Shown here one piece after another: positions 1 to 9,712 of a DNA stretch of 64,000 nt. The notes under the pieces are model-generated. The model saw only the letters and a program-made list of their open reading frames with translations, was not told the DNA's origin and searched no databases. Each line of letters starts with the position of its first letter. Within the stretch, counting starts at the first letter, position 1. Made by a program: the position numbers and the translations under genes. The stretch is taken from contig CACKMS010000006.1 of the NCBI GenBank assembly GCA_902601315.1, positions 20,802 to 84,801 of the forward strand. The letters are read 5' to 3'. Source of the DNA: an uncultured Pelagibacteraceae bacterium. Its GTDB lineage: Bacteria; Pseudomonadota; Alphaproteobacteria; Pelagibacterales; Pelagibacteraceae.

Positions 1-474
1 AAGTGCAAATTCTATTGCATTAATTCCTGTTTCTTTTCTACCACCATGAGTAAATATTTCCCACCCATCTCCATTTTTTTTGGCATCTATTGCAACAACA
101 ATACATTGTGAACCAAATTTTTTAGAACTTTCTTCAACAACACTTGGGTTTTGAACTGCAGCTGTATTTATAGAAACTTTGTCTGCACCACTGTTTAAAA
201 GTTTGTTTATATCATCAACACTTCTCACTCCTCCACCAACTGTCAAAGGCACAAAACATTTTTTTGAGGTTTCCTTAACCACATCGTAAATAGTATCTCT
301 ATTTTCGTTTGATGCTGTAATATCTAAAAAGCATATTTCATCAGCACCGCCATCACTATAAATCTTTGCTTGTTCAACTGGGTCTCCAGCATCTTTTAGA
401 TCAACAAAATTTATACCTTTTACAACTCTTCCATTTTTAACATCTAGACAAGGGATAATTCTATTTTTAAGCAT
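1..474 (-). CDS. hisF: imidazole glycerol phosphate synthase, cyclase subunit (5' part)
   Basis: HisF uses the ammonia made by HisH to convert PRFAR into imidazole glycerol phosphate and AICAR, the fifth step of histidine synthesis. Only the first 158 codons are in the window; the 3' end lies beyond base 1. The N-terminus reads [20 protein letters not shown], the start of the (beta-alpha)8 barrel with the catalytic Asp in CLDV, followed by a [10 protein letters not shown] phosphate-binding turn. Its ATG overlaps the end of hisA by 8 bp, so translation is probably coupled. It is the most downstream gene visible in the his operon. Identification is secure; the length cannot be judged. Confidence 0.97.
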   Translation of the reverse strand, partial: MLKNRIIPCLDVKNGRVVKGINFVDLKDAGDPVEQAKIYSDGGADEICFLDITASNENRDTIYDVVKETSKKCFVPLTVGGGVRSVDDINKLLNSGADKVSINTAAVQNPSVVEESSKKFGSQCIVVAIDAKKNGDGWEIFTHGGRKETGINAIEFAL

Positions 475-1192
475 CAATTTCTTTTGCAAGTTCTTCTAAC
501 TTAATATCTCCATCATATATAGCTTTGCCAACTATAATACCTTCAATATTTTTGTTATTTAATTCTTTTGCTTTTTTAATATCATCTATATTTGATACCC
601 CTCCAGATATTATTACTGGGCAATTTGAAGTATGGGCCACTCTTTCGGTTTCCTGAAAATTAGGGCTTTGCTTCATTCCGTCTTTATTGATGTCTGTATA
701 TATTAGTCTGCTAGCTCCAAAGTTATTCACCTCTTTTAAATAATCCAACGTCAACTGTTTAGAGTTTTCCTTCCATCCTGAAACTGACAAATATCCATCT
801 TTTGCATCTAAGCCTAATGCAATTTTATTAGGGAACTTTTCACAAGCACTCTTTAAAAAGTTTTTATCTTTGATAGCCGCACTTCCTAAAATAACTTTTT
901 CAACACCCGCATCAGCATATTTTTTGATGCTCTCAAAATTTCTAATTCCACCACCAATTTCAATTTTAATATCGCACTTCTTCACTATTTCTTGAATAAT
1001 ATCCAAATTAACAGTCTCCCCTGTTAAGGCTCCATCTAAATCTACAATGTGTAAATTTTTAAATCCATAATCTGTATACTTTGAAGCTTGTTCAACTGGG
1101 GAGATTTCATATTCAGTTTTTTTGTCAAAGTCTCCTTTGACTAACCTCACACATTTTTTTTCTTTAATATCTATTGCTGGAAAAATTTTCAT
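467..1192 (-). CDS. hisA: phosphoribosylformimino-AICAR phosphate isomerase
   Basis: HisA isomerises ProFAR to PRFAR, the substrate of the HisHF complex. The 241-residue protein has the usual length. It shows the two catalytic aspartates of the barrel, Asp8 (FPAIDIK) and Asp129 (ALGLDAK), and the phosphate-binding GGGIR at about 80-84. The gene abuts hisH upstream with no spacer and overlaps hisF downstream by 8 bp, as expected for a co-translated hisB-H-A-F operon. Family and start are clear. Confidence 0.97.
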   Translation of the reverse strand: MKIFPAIDIKEKKCVRLVKGDFDKKTEYEISPVEQASKYTDYGFKNLHIVDLDGALTGETVNLDIIQEIVKKCDIKIEIGGGIRNFESIKKYADAGVEKVILGSAAIKDKNFLKSACEKFPNKIALGLDAKDGYLSVSGWKENSKQLTLDYLKEVNNFGASRLIYTDINKDGMKQSPNFQETERVAHTSNCPVIISGGVSNIDDIKKAKELNNKNIEGIIVGKAIYDGDIKLEELAKEIDA

Positions 1193-1819
1193 TTATAAAT
1201 TTATAAAATTATTAATAATTTTTAGTCCAACCTTATCACTCTTTTCAGGATGAAATTGGGTTCCAAAGATATTTTCTTTTTCAACCGAGCAAACAATGTT
1301 TGAAGAATAATCTGTTATTGCTGAAATCACATCTTTATCCTCAGGTATAAATTCATAACTATGTACAAAATACATATGTGAATTATTTTCTACGTCTTTA
1401 AAAATTTTGCTGTCTTTAACTATATTTATTTGGTTCCAGCCAATATGTGGAAGTTTATATTTTCCATTTTTGTTATCGATTTTTGATACTTTTCCAGGTA
1501 ACCACCCTAATCCTTTTGTCTCGGTTTCTTCATAACCTACATCTGCAAACATCTGTAATCCCACACATATCCCAAAAAGTGGTTTTTTATCAATCATCAC
1601 AAATTCGCTAAGAATATCAGTTAGTCCATTTATGCTATTTAAAGCATCTATACAGCTCTTAAATGAACCTTGTCCTGGTAACACGACTTTATCACTTGAT
1701 TTTATTTTATTTAAATCTGATGTTACTTCTAAATTAACTTTCCCTTTTGCAACCTCAGTGAAAGAATTAATTACTGAGCTTATATTGCCTGAGTTATAGT
1801 CAACAATTGTGACATTCAT
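1193..1819 (-). CDS. hisH: imidazole glycerol phosphate synthase, glutamine amidotransferase subunit
   Basis: HisH hydrolyses glutamine and channels ammonia to HisF. The 208-residue protein is a class I glutamine amidotransferase. The nucleophile Cys85 lies in GICVGLQ, and the His190/Glu192 pair lies in QFHPEKS, completing the triad. An earlier LPGQGSF loop forms the oxyanion region. It sits between hisB (5 bp away) and hisA (directly abutting). Nothing looks degenerate. Confidence 0.97.
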   Translation of the reverse strand: MNVTIVDYNSGNISSVINSFTEVAKGKVNLEVTSDLNKIKSSDKVVLPGQGSFKSCIDALNSINGLTDILSEFVMIDKKPLFGICVGLQMFADVGYEETETKGLGWLPGKVSKIDNKNGKYKLPHIGWNQINIVKDSKIFKDVENNSHMYFVHSYEFIPEDKDVISAITDYSSNIVCSVEKENIFGTQFHPEKSDKVGLKIINNFINL

Positions 1820-1824
1820 TAATT

Positions 1825-2415
1825 TTATAAAGAGCCTTTAGTGGATGGAATAGTAGTTTTGTTCCTTGGGTCCATTTCCAATGCAGCTCTTAAAGATCTT
1901 GCTAAGCCTTTAAAACAAGATTCTATTATGTGGTGACTATTATCACCATAAATATTTTCAACGTGTAAAGTAATTCCAGCTGCTTGCGAAAAAGCTTGAA
2001 ACCACTCTTTAAAAAGCTCTGTATCCATTTCTCCAAGCTTTTCGACCTTTAATTTCACTTTCCAAATTAAGTAAGGTCTATTTGATACATCGATTGCAAC
2101 ACGAGTAAGAGTTTCATCCATTGGTATCATTGCGTGCGCATATCTTTTGATACCAACAAACTTTTTAGAAGCTTTTTTTAAACATTCGCCGATTGCAATA
2201 CCTGTGTCTTCTGTAGTGTGATGAAGATCAATGTGTGTATCACCTTTGGCTTTTATATTCATGTCCATTGAAGAATGCTTTGATAGTTGTTCAAGCATGT
2301 GATCTAAAAATCCTATGCCTGTGTCAACTTTGTATTTACCTTTTCCATCTATGTTAAGTTCAACATTGATGTTGGTTTCTTTTGTCTTTCTGCTTATTTT
2401 TGCTTTACGCATCAT
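1825..2415 (-). CDS. hisB: imidazoleglycerol-phosphate dehydratase
   Basis: HisB dehydrates imidazole glycerol phosphate to imidazole acetol phosphate. This is the monofunctional 196-residue form, without the N-terminal histidinol-phosphatase domain found in enterobacteria. The metal-binding HHTTED motif is at 65-70 and a second metal-binding segment (SHHIIES) lies near residue 160. It is the first gene of the minus-strand his cluster. Two consecutive ATG codons open the frame, so the start may be 3 bp shorter. The 91 bp upstream gap is shared with the divergent hslV. Confidence 0.97.
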   Translation of the reverse strand: MMRKAKISRKTKETNINVELNIDGKGKYKVDTGIGFLDHMLEQLSKHSSMDMNIKAKGDTHIDLHHTTEDTGIAIGECLKKASKKFVGIKRYAHAMIPMDETLTRVAIDVSNRPYLIWKVKLKVEKLGEMDTELFKEWFQAFSQAAGITLHVENIYGDNSHHIIESCFKGLARSLRAALEMDPRNKTTIPSTKGSL

Positions 2416-2471
2416 AATTTAAAAGAGGTATATATATATAATTCAATTATGGCAATAATACTTAACCTGGG

Positions 2472-2500
2472 CTTGAACTATCAAATTTAGTATCCATTTA
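2472..2500 (+). promoter_or_regulatory. possible heat-shock (RpoH-type) promoter of hslVU
   Basis: CTTGAA at 2472-2477 is followed after 14 bases by ATCCATTTA (2492-2500), resembling the enterobacterial sigma-32 pattern CTTGAA...CCCCAT. It fits the alphaproteobacterial form (CTTG-N17/18-CYTATNT) less well. Only 6 bp separate it from the hslV ATG, so transcripts would be almost leaderless. This is a motif match only. Confidence 0.35.
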
Positions 2501-2506
2501 TAGTGC

Positions 2507-3022
2507 ATGACAACAATAGTTTTAGTTAGAAAAGACAATGATGTAGTAGTAGCAAGTGACGGACAGGTAAGTATGGGAAATACTGTAATTAAAAAAACTG
2601 CTATCAAAGTCAGAAAAATTGAGAAAAGAAATGTGATCGCTGGATTTGCTGGATCAACAGCTGATGCATTAACATTATTTGAAAGATTAGAGTCTAAGTT
2701 AGAAAAACATGCAGGCAATTTAACAAGAGCTGCTGTCGAACTCGCTAAAGATTGGAGAACTGATAAATATTTAAGAAGACTCGAAGCACTAATGGCTATA
2801 GCTGATAAGGAAAAAAGCTTTATAATTTCTGGTACTGGAGATGTTTTAGAGCCAGAAGGAGATGTCATTGGGATTGGTTCAGGTGGAAATTATGCTTTAG
2901 CAGCTGCAAAAGTATTAATGGATGGTGATAAATCTGCTGAGGATATAGCAAAAAAAGCTATTAAAGTTGCATCTGAAATATGTGTTTTTACAAATGACAA
3001 CTTTAGTATGGAGAAAATATAA
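2507..3022 (+). CDS. hslV: ATP-dependent protease HslVU, peptidase subunit
   Basis: HslV is the proteasome-like threonine peptidase ring that degrades substrates unfolded by HslU. The start is fixed by chemistry: Met1 is removed to expose the nucleophile Thr2 (MTTIVLVRK). Lys34, corresponding to mature Lys33, and the GIGSGG loop near residue 125 complete the active site. The length of 171 is normal. No clear Shine-Dalgarno precedes the ATG. hslU starts immediately after the stop codon. Divergent from hisB. Confidence 0.97.
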   Translation: MTTIVLVRKDNDVVVASDGQVSMGNTVIKKTAIKVRKIEKRNVIAGFAGSTADALTLFERLESKLEKHAGNLTRAAVELAKDWRTDKYLRRLEALMAIADKEKSFIISGTGDVLEPEGDVIGIGSGGNYALAAAKVLMDGDKSAEDIAKKAIKVASEICVFTNDNFSMEKI

Positions 3023-4390
3023 ATGGAAAAAACTAACGTAACTACGTTTCCAAAAGGAAAGGTTGCAAAAGAAAATTCAACTATTGAAAATTCACTTTCC
3101 CCAAGAGAAATTGTTTCAGAGCTAGATAGATTTGTTGTTGGACAGAACAAAGCAAAAAGAGCGGTAGCTATAGCATTAAGAAATAGATGGAGAAGACAGG
3201 CTTTATCTGGAGATATGAAAGATGAGGTTCTTCCCAAAAATATACTTATGATTGGTCCAACAGGAGTTGGTAAAACAGAAATATCAAGAAGACTATCAAA
3301 ACTTGCTGAAGCGCCCTTTGTAAAAGTTGAAGCGACAAGATTTACAGAAGTAGGTTACGTTGGAAGAGATGTTGAACAAATTGTAAGGGATTTGTTAGAG
3401 ATTGCCATTTCAATGGAAAAGGTAAAAAAGAGAAAAGAAGTATATGCACAAGCCCAAAAATTAGCTGAGGAGAGAGTTTTAGACGCATTAGTCGGCAACA
3501 AAGCAAGTGTTGCTACGAGAGAAAGCTTTAGAAAAAGGTTGAGGGATGGAGATTTAGATGACAATGAAATCGAAATCGCTGTTGCAGAAAGTAATCAAAT
3601 GCCATCTTTCGAAATACCGGGAATGCCAGGTGCAAACGTTGGAATGATAAATATTTCAGATGTTTTGGGTAAATCAATGGGCCAAAAACCAAAAAAGAAA
3701 AAAATGAGTGTAAAAGAATCTCATGAAATTTTAATAAACGAAGAATCAGATAAGTTAATTGAACAAGATAAAATTATTAAAGCTGCAAAAAATTCAACAG
3801 AAAATAATGGTATCGTTTTTTTAGATGAGATAGATAAGATCTCAGCTAGGACCGATCGTGTTGGAGGTGATGTTTCAAGAGAAGGAGTTCAAAGAGATCT
3901 ATTGCCTTTAATTGAAGGTACAACAGTGAGCACAAAATATGGTCCTATTAAAACTGATCATATTTTATTTATTGCATCGGGAGCATTCCAACTAGCAAAA
4001 CCATCTGACCTTTTACCAGAACTTCAAGGGAGACTTCCAATTAGAGTTGAGCTTGATGCGTTAAACAGTGATGATTTTAAAAGAATTTTGAAAGAACCAG
4101 ATAACAGCTTGATAAAACAATACAAAGCACTTTTAAAAACTGAAAATGTAGACCTTGAATTCACAGATGACGGAATTGATACTATTGCTAATATTGCAAG
4201 TGAAGTAAATACAACTGTTGAGAATATTGGTGCAAGACGTCTTCATACTATTATCGAAAGAGTACTTGATGAAATTAGTTTTACAGCTACAGATAGAGCT
4301 GGTGAAAAAATAACAGTGGACTCTGAATATATTAAGAAAAATATTGGTGAACTAGTAAAAGATACCGATCTTTCTAAGTTTATTCTATAA
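3023..4390 (+). CDS. hslU: ATP-dependent protease HslVU, ATPase subunit
   Basis: HslU is the AAA+ unfoldase partner of HslV. Walker A GPTGVGKT is at 78-85 and Walker B is in IVFLDEIDK; the I-domain lies between them. The C-terminus ends DLSKFIL, matching the tail that docks into HslV and activates it. The N-terminus carries about 20 residues before the usual [10 protein letters not shown] start. An internal start is not obvious, so the extension may be real. Its last 6 bp overlap the end of the convergent Smr gene. Confidence 0.97.
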   Translation: MEKTNVTTFPKGKVAKENSTIENSLSPREIVSELDRFVVGQNKAKRAVAIALRNRWRRQALSGDMKDEVLPKNILMIGPTGVGKTEISRRLSKLAEAPFVKVEATRFTEVGYVGRDVEQIVRDLLEIAISMEKVKKRKEVYAQAQKLAEERVLDALVGNKASVATRESFRKRLRDGDLDDNEIEIAVAESNQMPSFEIPGMPGANVGMINISDVLGKSMGQKPKKKKMSVKESHEILINEESDKLIEQDKIIKAAKNSTENNGIVFLDEIDKISARTDRVGGDVSREGVQRDLLPLIEGTTVSTKYGPIKTDHILFIASGAFQLAKPSDLLPELQGRLPIRVELDALNSDDFKRILKEPDNSLIKQYKALLKTENVDLEFTDDGIDTIANIASEVNTTVENIGARRLHTIIERVLDEISFTATDRAGEKITVDSEYIKKNIGELVKDTDLSKFIL

Positions 4391-4807
4391 TTTCTTTTTT
4401 AAATAAATCTCAAAACTTCCTTTTGATGGACTGTCAATAGCTTGCTGATCAATTTTGATAATTTTTGACATTAGGTGAGGGTTATCTTTAATGTAGTTAG
4501 GTACAGAATGCTTTAGTATACTTAGATCTTTAGATTGATATGGATCATCTAAATTTTTTGATCTAAGTCCCTTGCCAGTTATTATATTTATTTTTATTAC
4601 ATTTTGATCATAACAATCTTGGATAAATTCAGAAACTTTTTGATTTGCCTCCTCAAGAGTAAATCCATGAAGATCTATAACTTTCTCTCCACTTCTATTC
4701 TGGTGTTCTAAAGTTTCTTTATCTTTATCTTTGTTGTCTAACTTTTCTGGGCTTTCTAGAAAATTTTGCCAGTCCTTTTTATCTTTATCTGAAAGTTTTT
4801 TTGTCAA
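4385..4807 (-). CDS. Smr-domain protein
   Basis: This is a 140-residue protein with a charged N-terminal region (about 1-40) and a C-terminal Smr domain. The domain shows the signature [12 protein letters not shown] and the later ITGKGLRS motif. Smr domains are associated with nucleic-acid nicking or RNA cleavage; the substrate of this small stand-alone type is unknown. In many alphaproteobacteria an Smr gene sits between hslU and a Tim44-like gene, as here, but the mltA gene usually found alongside is absent. It directly abuts the Tim44-like gene upstream. Confidence 0.9.
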   Translation of the reverse strand: MTKKLSDKDKKDWQNFLESPEKLDNKDKDKETLEHQNRSGEKVIDLHGFTLEEANQKVSEFIQDCYDQNVIKINIITGKGLRSKNLDDPYQSKDLSILKHSVPNYIKDNPHLMSKIIKIDQQAIDSPSKGSFEIYLKKKL

Positions 4808-5395
4808 TTAAGCTTGGGTATCAATTAGTACCCAATTTGGATTTACAGATCTACTATCTTTAGAAAATTTCCAAATATCATGAACTTTTTTTATTTTTTC
4901 CGGATCTCCTGAAACTGTTTTATTTTCTTTGTCCTTAATATGTGAAATGATTTCACTTACAAACTCTACGGTTACCTCTAGCATGTTTTTATTTTGCTCA
5001 TGATTTTTAATTTCTGCAGAATTAATTCCTATAAAAGTAGTGTTAGAAGATAAATGTTTAGATTTTCTGTCCTTTACTGCTTGATCGAATTGATCATAAA
5101 CCTCTTTACCTAACAATGATTTGATATCTTTCAACTTTCCTTCAGAAAAACTTGTGACAATCGTTTCGTAAGCAATTTGCGCACCTTTTAAAAATTCTTT
5201 TTTAGCATTATCATCAAATGTATCAGCGTTTAACTTTACATCTGTTTTGACTATTGGCTTCTCATGAGGAAAGCTTTGATTAATATCCTCTTCAAAGCCT
5301 GATTTTTTTCCTAAAATTCCTCTTAATCTTAGAAATATAAACCCTGCAATCATTGCAAGAAGGATGATATCAATATATTCAAAGCTATAACTCAT
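4808..5395 (-). CDS. Tim44/TimA-like membrane-anchored protein
   Basis: The protein has one N-terminal transmembrane segment (MSYSFEYIDIILLAMIAGFI onward) followed by a basic stretch and a C-terminal Tim44-like domain, about residues 60-195, containing the conserved FLKGAQIAYE segment. Bacterial Tim44-like proteins are thought to act at the inner membrane, perhaps in protein export or membrane organisation; the role is unproven. I chose the ATG at 5395 rather than an upstream in-frame ATG at 5437 because it places the membrane anchor at the extreme N-terminus, as in relatives. Divergent from fxsA. Confidence 0.87.
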   Translation of the reverse strand: MSYSFEYIDIILLAMIAGFIFLRLRGILGKKSGFEEDINQSFPHEKPIVKTDVKLNADTFDDNAKKEFLKGAQIAYETIVTSFSEGKLKDIKSLLGKEVYDQFDQAVKDRKSKHLSSNTTFIGINSAEIKNHEQNKNMLEVTVEFVSEIISHIKDKENKTVSGDPEKIKKVHDIWKFSKDSRSVNPNWVLIDTQA

Positions 5396-5453
5396 ATGAT
5401 GATAATATTTACTATGTTGCCTAATTTCAACTGGCAATTTACATTGTAGACAA

Positions 5454-5870
5454 ATGAACTCAGTATTAATTCTAATTTTATCTATTCCTTTAATTGAAAT
5501 TTACTTATTTATTAAAATTGGATCCTCTATTGGAGCATTTAATACAATTGGTTTAATATTGCTAACAGCGATTGTAGGGGTTGCTTATGCAAGATACGAG
5601 GGATTTAATACCTTGAGATCTGGGATGACCCAATTAGTTAAAAATGAAGTTCCAATTTATGAAATTGTGTCAGGCGCTGCACTGACATTTGCTGCTATTC
5701 TCTTAATTATTCCTGGTTTCGCCACTGATAGTTTGGGGTTACTTTTAATTGTTCCAATTACAAGAAAACTTATCTTTAATGCTTTTTCTAAAAAATTTAA
5801 TAAAAAAAATAATACCTACGAAAAAAAGGATTTTATTGAAGGTGAATATAAAGATATGGATGAAAAATAA
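5454..5870 (+). CDS. fxsA: FxsA-family membrane protein
   Basis: A 138-residue protein with about three hydrophobic segments: near 3-20, a long one near 27-47 with the family signature ARYEG just after it, and one near 70-100 containing LLIIPGFATDSLG. The tail is charged and Lys-rich. FxsA was named for suppressing F-plasmid exclusion of phage T7; its normal function is unknown. It overlaps secB by one base (TAATG arrangement). The Tim44-FxsA-SecB-DnaQ order is a familiar alphaproteobacterial cluster. Confidence 0.92.
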   Translation: MNSVLILILSIPLIEIYLFIKIGSSIGAFNTIGLILLTAIVGVAYARYEGFNTLRSGMTQLVKNEVPIYEIVSGAALTFAAILLIIPGFATDSLGLLLIVPITRKLIFNAFSKKFNKKNNTYEKKDFIEGEYKDMDEK

Positions 5871-6295
5871 TGCCTGTTAAACACAAAATCATAGTTACTT
5901 ACACAAAAGACTTATCTGTTGAAATACCAGATGTTCAAACCCTTCTTTTGGCAAGAGAAAGAATATCAAAATATAAGATCACTTTAGATATAACGTCAAA
6001 ACCATTAAAAAATAAAATGATAGAAGTTTTTACTAAACTTAAATACACAGATATAGAAGAAAGTAAAAAAAAAGCACTCTTTGAACTTCTCCATTCAACA
6101 GTTGTTGAAATAGAAGACACAAAAATAGAAAAAAATGAAATGAAAAAATTTGTACTTTGTGATTTACAAATAGAAGTTTTTCCAAAAATACGTGAAGCTT
6201 TTGTTCAAATACTCAGACACTCTGGATTTCCAGAGACCAATTTTTCAGGTGAAATTGATTTTAATAAATTGTACCAACAAAGATCAAATCAATAA
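5870..6295 (+). CDS. secB: protein-export chaperone SecB
   Basis: SecB holds preproteins unfolded and delivers them to SecA. The 141-residue protein is divergent but keeps the family landmarks: the early YTKDLSVEIP strand, the LCDLQIEVFPKIREAFVQI segment (equivalent to NILFPYARE in E. coli) and SGFPETNFSGEIDFNKLY near the C-terminus. It overlaps fxsA by one base and the convergent dnaQ by 7 bp. Cluster position between fxsA and dnaQ supports the call. Confidence 0.92.
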   Translation: MPVKHKIIVTYTKDLSVEIPDVQTLLLARERISKYKITLDITSKPLKNKMIEVFTKLKYTDIEESKKKALFELLHSTVVEIEDTKIEKNEMKKFVLCDLQIEVFPKIREAFVQILRHSGFPETNFSGEIDFNKLYQQRSNQ

Positions 6296-6957
6296 AAATT
6301 TTTTTTAAAATCTCTCTTCAAAAATTCCTTATGCTGTTGAAGCTCTTCTGATGTGGGATAAACAATTTTTTTTGAATAAGCAATATTTTTATTTTGAGTT
6401 TCGAAAGAATTAATATCAACAGAGTTTGAAAAATTTAATTTTGGCTCTTTTTGATCTAGTAGATTTATATAAACTTTTGCAAGGAGTTCACAATCAATTA
6501 ATGCTGTGTGTTTTTCTCTTTTTGAGTTATCTATTCTAAATCTTTTACAGAGAGCATCCAAACTTATACCTGAACCTGGAAATTTATTCCTAGCAAGGTC
6601 TAGTGTATCTACAGTACTTTCTTTATTTATTTCTGGTCTTCCAGCTATAGATAATTCGTTGTTTAAATGTGAAATATCAAATTCTGCATTATGTATTATT
6701 ATTTTTTTATCTTTAATAAAATCTAAAAATTCATCTGCAATTTCAAAAAACTTTTTTTTGTCAGATAAAAATTGGTCGGAGTAACCATGAACTTCAAATG
6801 CTTTTTTGGATACTTTTCTTTGTGGATTTAAATAGCAGTGAAAAATATTTTTTGTAGGTACTAAGTTATCAAGCTCTATACAACCAATTTCAACAATACG
6901 GTGACCATCTTTAACAGATAATCCAGTTGTTTCAGTATCTAAAATTATTTCTTTCAT
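6289..6957 (-). CDS. dnaQ: DNA polymerase III epsilon subunit (proofreading exonuclease)
   Basis: The epsilon subunit supplies 3'-5' proofreading to the replicative polymerase. The 222-residue protein has the DEDDh exonuclease motifs: ILDTETTGL at 5-13 (Exo I), IIIHNAEFDISHLN near 88-101 (Exo II) and HTALIDCELLAKVY near 146-159 (Exo III). A short basic C-terminal tail probably contacts the alpha subunit. It overlaps coaE by 4 bp. Location a few kilobases from the inferred replication origin is typical of alphaproteobacteria. Confidence 0.96.
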   Translation of the reverse strand: MKEIILDTETTGLSVKDGHRIVEIGCIELDNLVPTKNIFHCYLNPQRKVSKKAFEVHGYSDQFLSDKKKFFEIADEFLDFIKDKKIIIHNAEFDISHLNNELSIAGRPEINKESTVDTLDLARNKFPGSGISLDALCKRFRIDNSKREKHTALIDCELLAKVYINLLDQKEPKLNFSNSVDINSFETQNKNIAYSKKIVYPTSEELQQHKEFLKRDFKKNFY

Positions 6958-7529
6958 ATATTTAAGATTTCAGTTTTTATATTTTTAACATCTTTTTTTA
7001 TTTTTGTTGCGTTAAATGTATTCTTAATAATGAAATTAGATAATTTTTTCTTTTTTATTAACGGTAACTGAAAACTTTTCAAATTTTTGTTCAGTTTTTC
7101 ATTAAAATATTCCCTCTTTTTTAATCTTTTTTGAATATCCTTTTTTTTTGCTTCTACAAAAATTAACACATCTCCCTTTTTATTTAGTTTATTTTCTAAA
7201 TATAAAGGAATGTCTAGTATTACTAATTTCTTAGAACTATTCTTTATTAAAAATTTATTCATCCTAGTCCTAACAATTGGATGAACAATTTTTGAAATCT
7301 TTTTAAGATTATTTTTACTATCCAATACAGCTTTCAGTAAAAATTTTTTATCTAAGTAATCTGAAATAATATATTTAGGCAAGGCTTTTTTAATTTTTTT
7401 GAAGCAAGATCTGTCATTTTTATAAATTTCAGCAACTTCTTTATCAGCATTAAAGAGTGGACAATTAAATTGTTTAGAAACAAAACTTTTGCCAGCACCT
7501 ATGTCTCCTAATATTGCTATTCTAATCAT
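6954..7529 (-). CDS. coaE: dephospho-CoA kinase
   Basis: CoaE performs the last step of coenzyme A synthesis, phosphorylating the 3'-hydroxyl of dephospho-CoA. The P-loop GDIGAGKS is at 8-15, followed by the CPLFNADK substrate segment and a VILDIPLYLEN motif near 109-119. The protein is 191 residues and unusually Lys-rich but complete. It overlaps dnaQ by 4 bp and aroE by 8 bp, so the dnaQ-coaE-aroE-maf-ppsR set is probably co-transcribed away from the origin. Confidence 0.95.
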   Translation of the reverse strand: MIRIAILGDIGAGKSFVSKQFNCPLFNADKEVAEIYKNDRSCFKKIKKALPKYIISDYLDKKFLLKAVLDSKNNLKKISKIVHPIVRTRMNKFLIKNSSKKLVILDIPLYLENKLNKKGDVLIFVEAKKKDIQKRLKKREYFNEKLNKNLKSFQLPLIKKKKLSNFIIKNTFNATKIKKDVKNIKTEILNI

Positions 7530-8316
7530 CTAAAAGATTTAAAACCTGTTCATTAATTTCTGGCTTTATATTATTCCACAATTCAAATGCTTTTTGTGCT
7601 TGATAAGCAAACATCATTTTACCGTTTTCAATTAAATTGCCTCTTTTTTTTGCTTCATCTAAAAATAATGTTTTTGATGGTTTGTATATAACATCATAAA
7701 AAAATTTACCCTTGCCTATTTTTTCATAATCTATATCAATTTTATCATTAGGATTTAGACCTAAGCTAGTTACATTTATTATAACATCGGCAGCTGGTGT
7801 CTCTCCCCAATCAACTAAATTGATATTTCTGAATTTAGTTTTCAAATTTTCTGATTTGATCTTTGTTCTATTTGTAATTAAAATTTTTAATGGTTTAATT
7901 TTTTTTAAAACATAAATTATAGATGGAGCAACACCTCCAGCTCCTAGAATTAGGACAGTTTTATTTCTGATTTTATCAATATACTTTGACAAGGATAATT
8001 CAAAACCATCTACATCTGTATTTAATCCTAAAATTTTGTTCTCTTTTTTAAGTATTGTATTTACAGATTGAGTAGCGTTAGCATCATCGCTTAGTAAGTC
8101 TAAGTATTTAATTATTTTTGATTTATAAGGGACAGTTACATTCACTCCAAAAATTTCATTTTTTCTAATTTTAGATACAATATCCTGTAGTTCTGCTTCA
8201 TTAATTTTTTTTTTTTGATAAACCGCGTCAACATTATTCCGTTTGAACCAATAATTATGTAATTTTGGAGAAAGAGAATGCTCTATCGGATCACCAATCA
8301 CTAAAAATTTTTTCAT
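7522..8316 (-). CDS. aroE: shikimate dehydrogenase
   Basis: AroE reduces 3-dehydroshikimate to shikimate with NADPH in aromatic amino-acid synthesis. The substrate-binding SLSPKLHN is at 14-21, the catalytic Lys lies in NVTVPYKSK near 59-67, and the NADP-binding Rossmann loop LILGAGGVAP is near 121-130. A C-terminal QAQKAFELW motif is present. The length of 264 is normal. It overlaps coaE by 8 bp and maf by 4 bp. Confidence 0.96.
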   Translation of the reverse strand: MKKFLVIGDPIEHSLSPKLHNYWFKRNNVDAVYQKKKINEAELQDIVSKIRKNEIFGVNVTVPYKSKIIKYLDLLSDDANATQSVNTILKKENKILGLNTDVDGFELSLSKYIDKIRNKTVLILGAGGVAPSIIYVLKKIKPLKILITNRTKIKSENLKTKFRNINLVDWGETPAADVIINVTSLGLNPNDKIDIDYEKIGKGKFFYDVIYKPSKTLFLDEAKKRGNLIENGKMMFAYQAQKAFELWNNIKPEINEQVLNLLDD

Positions 8317-8894
8317 TTGTAATTTTCCATGTATGTTTTTATCTGTGTAATTGGTAAGCCCATTATTGTATCTTTATCACCTTCAATTTTCTCAAATAAA
8401 TTTTTTCCCTCTCCTTCTATTTGATAAACATTATAAGTATATAATGCTTCATCTGAGATTTTGTTTAAATAATCTCTTAACTCTGCATCTGAAAAATTTT
8501 TCATAGTTAGTTTTGCTTTATCAGTATGATTCCAAATCATTGAATTGTTCTTTGAAATACAAACAGAACTTATTAGATAATGTGGTTTGCCATTTAATTT
8601 TTTTAATATATTCATCGCCTCCTCTCTCGAAGAAGGTTTTGAAATTAATTCACCATCTAAATCTATTACACTATCAGCGCCTAGTACTAATGCATCATAT
8701 ACATTAGAACTAACTTTGTTTGCTTTTAGCTCGGCTAAATTTTTAGAAATAATTTCAGGTGTTGCACCTTCCGCAATCAAACTATCTTTAATTGGATCCT
8801 CATCGACGTTTGATTGAATAACTTCACAATCTATATTGTGTTTAGTTAATATATCTTTCCTAACCTTGCTTTTTGAAGCTAATACAATTTTCAT
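8313..8894 (-). CDS. maf: Maf-family nucleotide pyrophosphatase
   Basis: Maf proteins hydrolyse nucleoside triphosphates, often modified or non-canonical ones, to monophosphates, and are historically linked to septum inhibition. The 193-residue protein starts MKIVLASKSKVRKDIL, the usual nucleotide-binding start. It has the conserved VLGADSVI segment near 69-76 and ISKPSSREEA near 84-93, with IEGDKDTIMGLP near the end. I cannot say from sequence which nucleotide it prefers. It shares one base with ppsR and overlaps aroE by 4 bp. Confidence 0.94.
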   Translation of the reverse strand: MKIVLASKSKVRKDILTKHNIDCEVIQSNVDEDPIKDSLIAEGATPEIISKNLAELKANKVSSNVYDALVLGADSVIDLDGELISKPSSREEAMNILKKLNGKPHYLISSVCISKNNSMIWNHTDKAKLTMKNFSDAELRDYLNKISDEALYTYNVYQIEGEGKNLFEKIEGDKDTIMGLPITQIKTYMENYK

Positions 8895-9712
8895 TACTTA
8901 TTTTTTATCTCATAAATTTTAATGATTGAAGCAGCTGTTTCTTCAACGGATTTTCTAGTAACATCTATTGTCGGCCATTGGTTTTTTCTGAAAATTTTTT
9001 TTGAGTTTTCAACCTCTTCTTTAATTTTTTCTAAGTTGGTGTATTCAGTGCTTTCATTTTCCTTTAAACTATTCAGTCTATTCTTTCTTATATCAAATAA
9101 TCTTTCAGCTTCAGTTATTAAACCAACGATACAAGGTTTAAAATTCTTTCCTGTTATTCTTGTAGGTATTGATTTTTCACTAACTAGTGGAATATTTGAA
9201 GTTTTATAGCCTTTGTTAGCCAAATAAATTGATGTTGGGGTTTTGCTTGTTCTGCTGACCCCTAACAAAATAATATCGGATTTCTCCAAATCATCAGTCT
9301 GATTTCCATCATCATGGTTCATTGTAAATTGGATGGCTTCTATTCTTTGATAATATTCTTCATTGAGTGCGTGTTGACCACTTGGTTCGTGCGATGCTCG
9401 TTGATTTAATATTTTAGAAAAACTTTGTATTAAATCACCTAAAACACCAAAACAGGGAATTTGTTTTGATTGAGCTTGATCTGCTAAATACTTGGCAAGC
9501 TTACTATTAACGATTGTATAAAGTATAATTGGGTTTTCTCTTTTTTTTGCCTTTTCTAAAATCTGCTGAATTTGACTTTCTGTTCTTGTGAAAGAAAAAT
9601 TGTTAAGTTCGTATTCAAAGTTTATAAACTGCGCTTTTAAAGCTAAAAAAATTCTATCCAGGGTTTCCCCGGTTGAGTCTGAGATTAGGTAAATTTGATG
9701 TTCGTTTTTCAT
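8894..9712 (-). CDS. ppsR: pyruvate,phosphate dikinase / PEP synthase regulatory protein
   Basis: This DUF299-family protein is a bifunctional ADP-dependent kinase and Pi-dependent phosphorylase that switches pyruvate,phosphate dikinase or PEP synthase off and on. The N-terminus reads LISDSTGETLD, and the P-loop-like signature GVSRTSKTPTSIYLA sits near 151-165. The 272-residue length is normal. A homologue (RP001 in Rickettsia) flanks the replication origin opposite hemE in several alphaproteobacteria, which is the arrangement here. It leads the minus-strand cluster running to dnaQ. Confidence 0.94.
   Translation of the reverse strand: MKNEHQIYLISDSTGETLDRIFLALKAQFINFEYELNNFSFTRTESQIQQILEKAKKRENPIILYTIVNSKLAKYLADQAQSKQIPCFGVLGDLIQSFSKILNQRASHEPSGQHALNEEYYQRIEAIQFTMNHDDGNQTDDLEKSDIILLGVSRTSKTPTSIYLANKGYKTSNIPLVSEKSIPTRITGKNFKPCIVGLITEAERLFDIRKNRLNSLKENESTEYTNLEKIKEEVENSKKIFRKNQWPTIDVTRKSVEETAASIIKIYEIKNK

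Noticed and set aside
2443..2868. 141-codon minus-strand frame covering the hslV start
   Set aside because: Shadow of hslV and its upstream gap; no recognisable domain.
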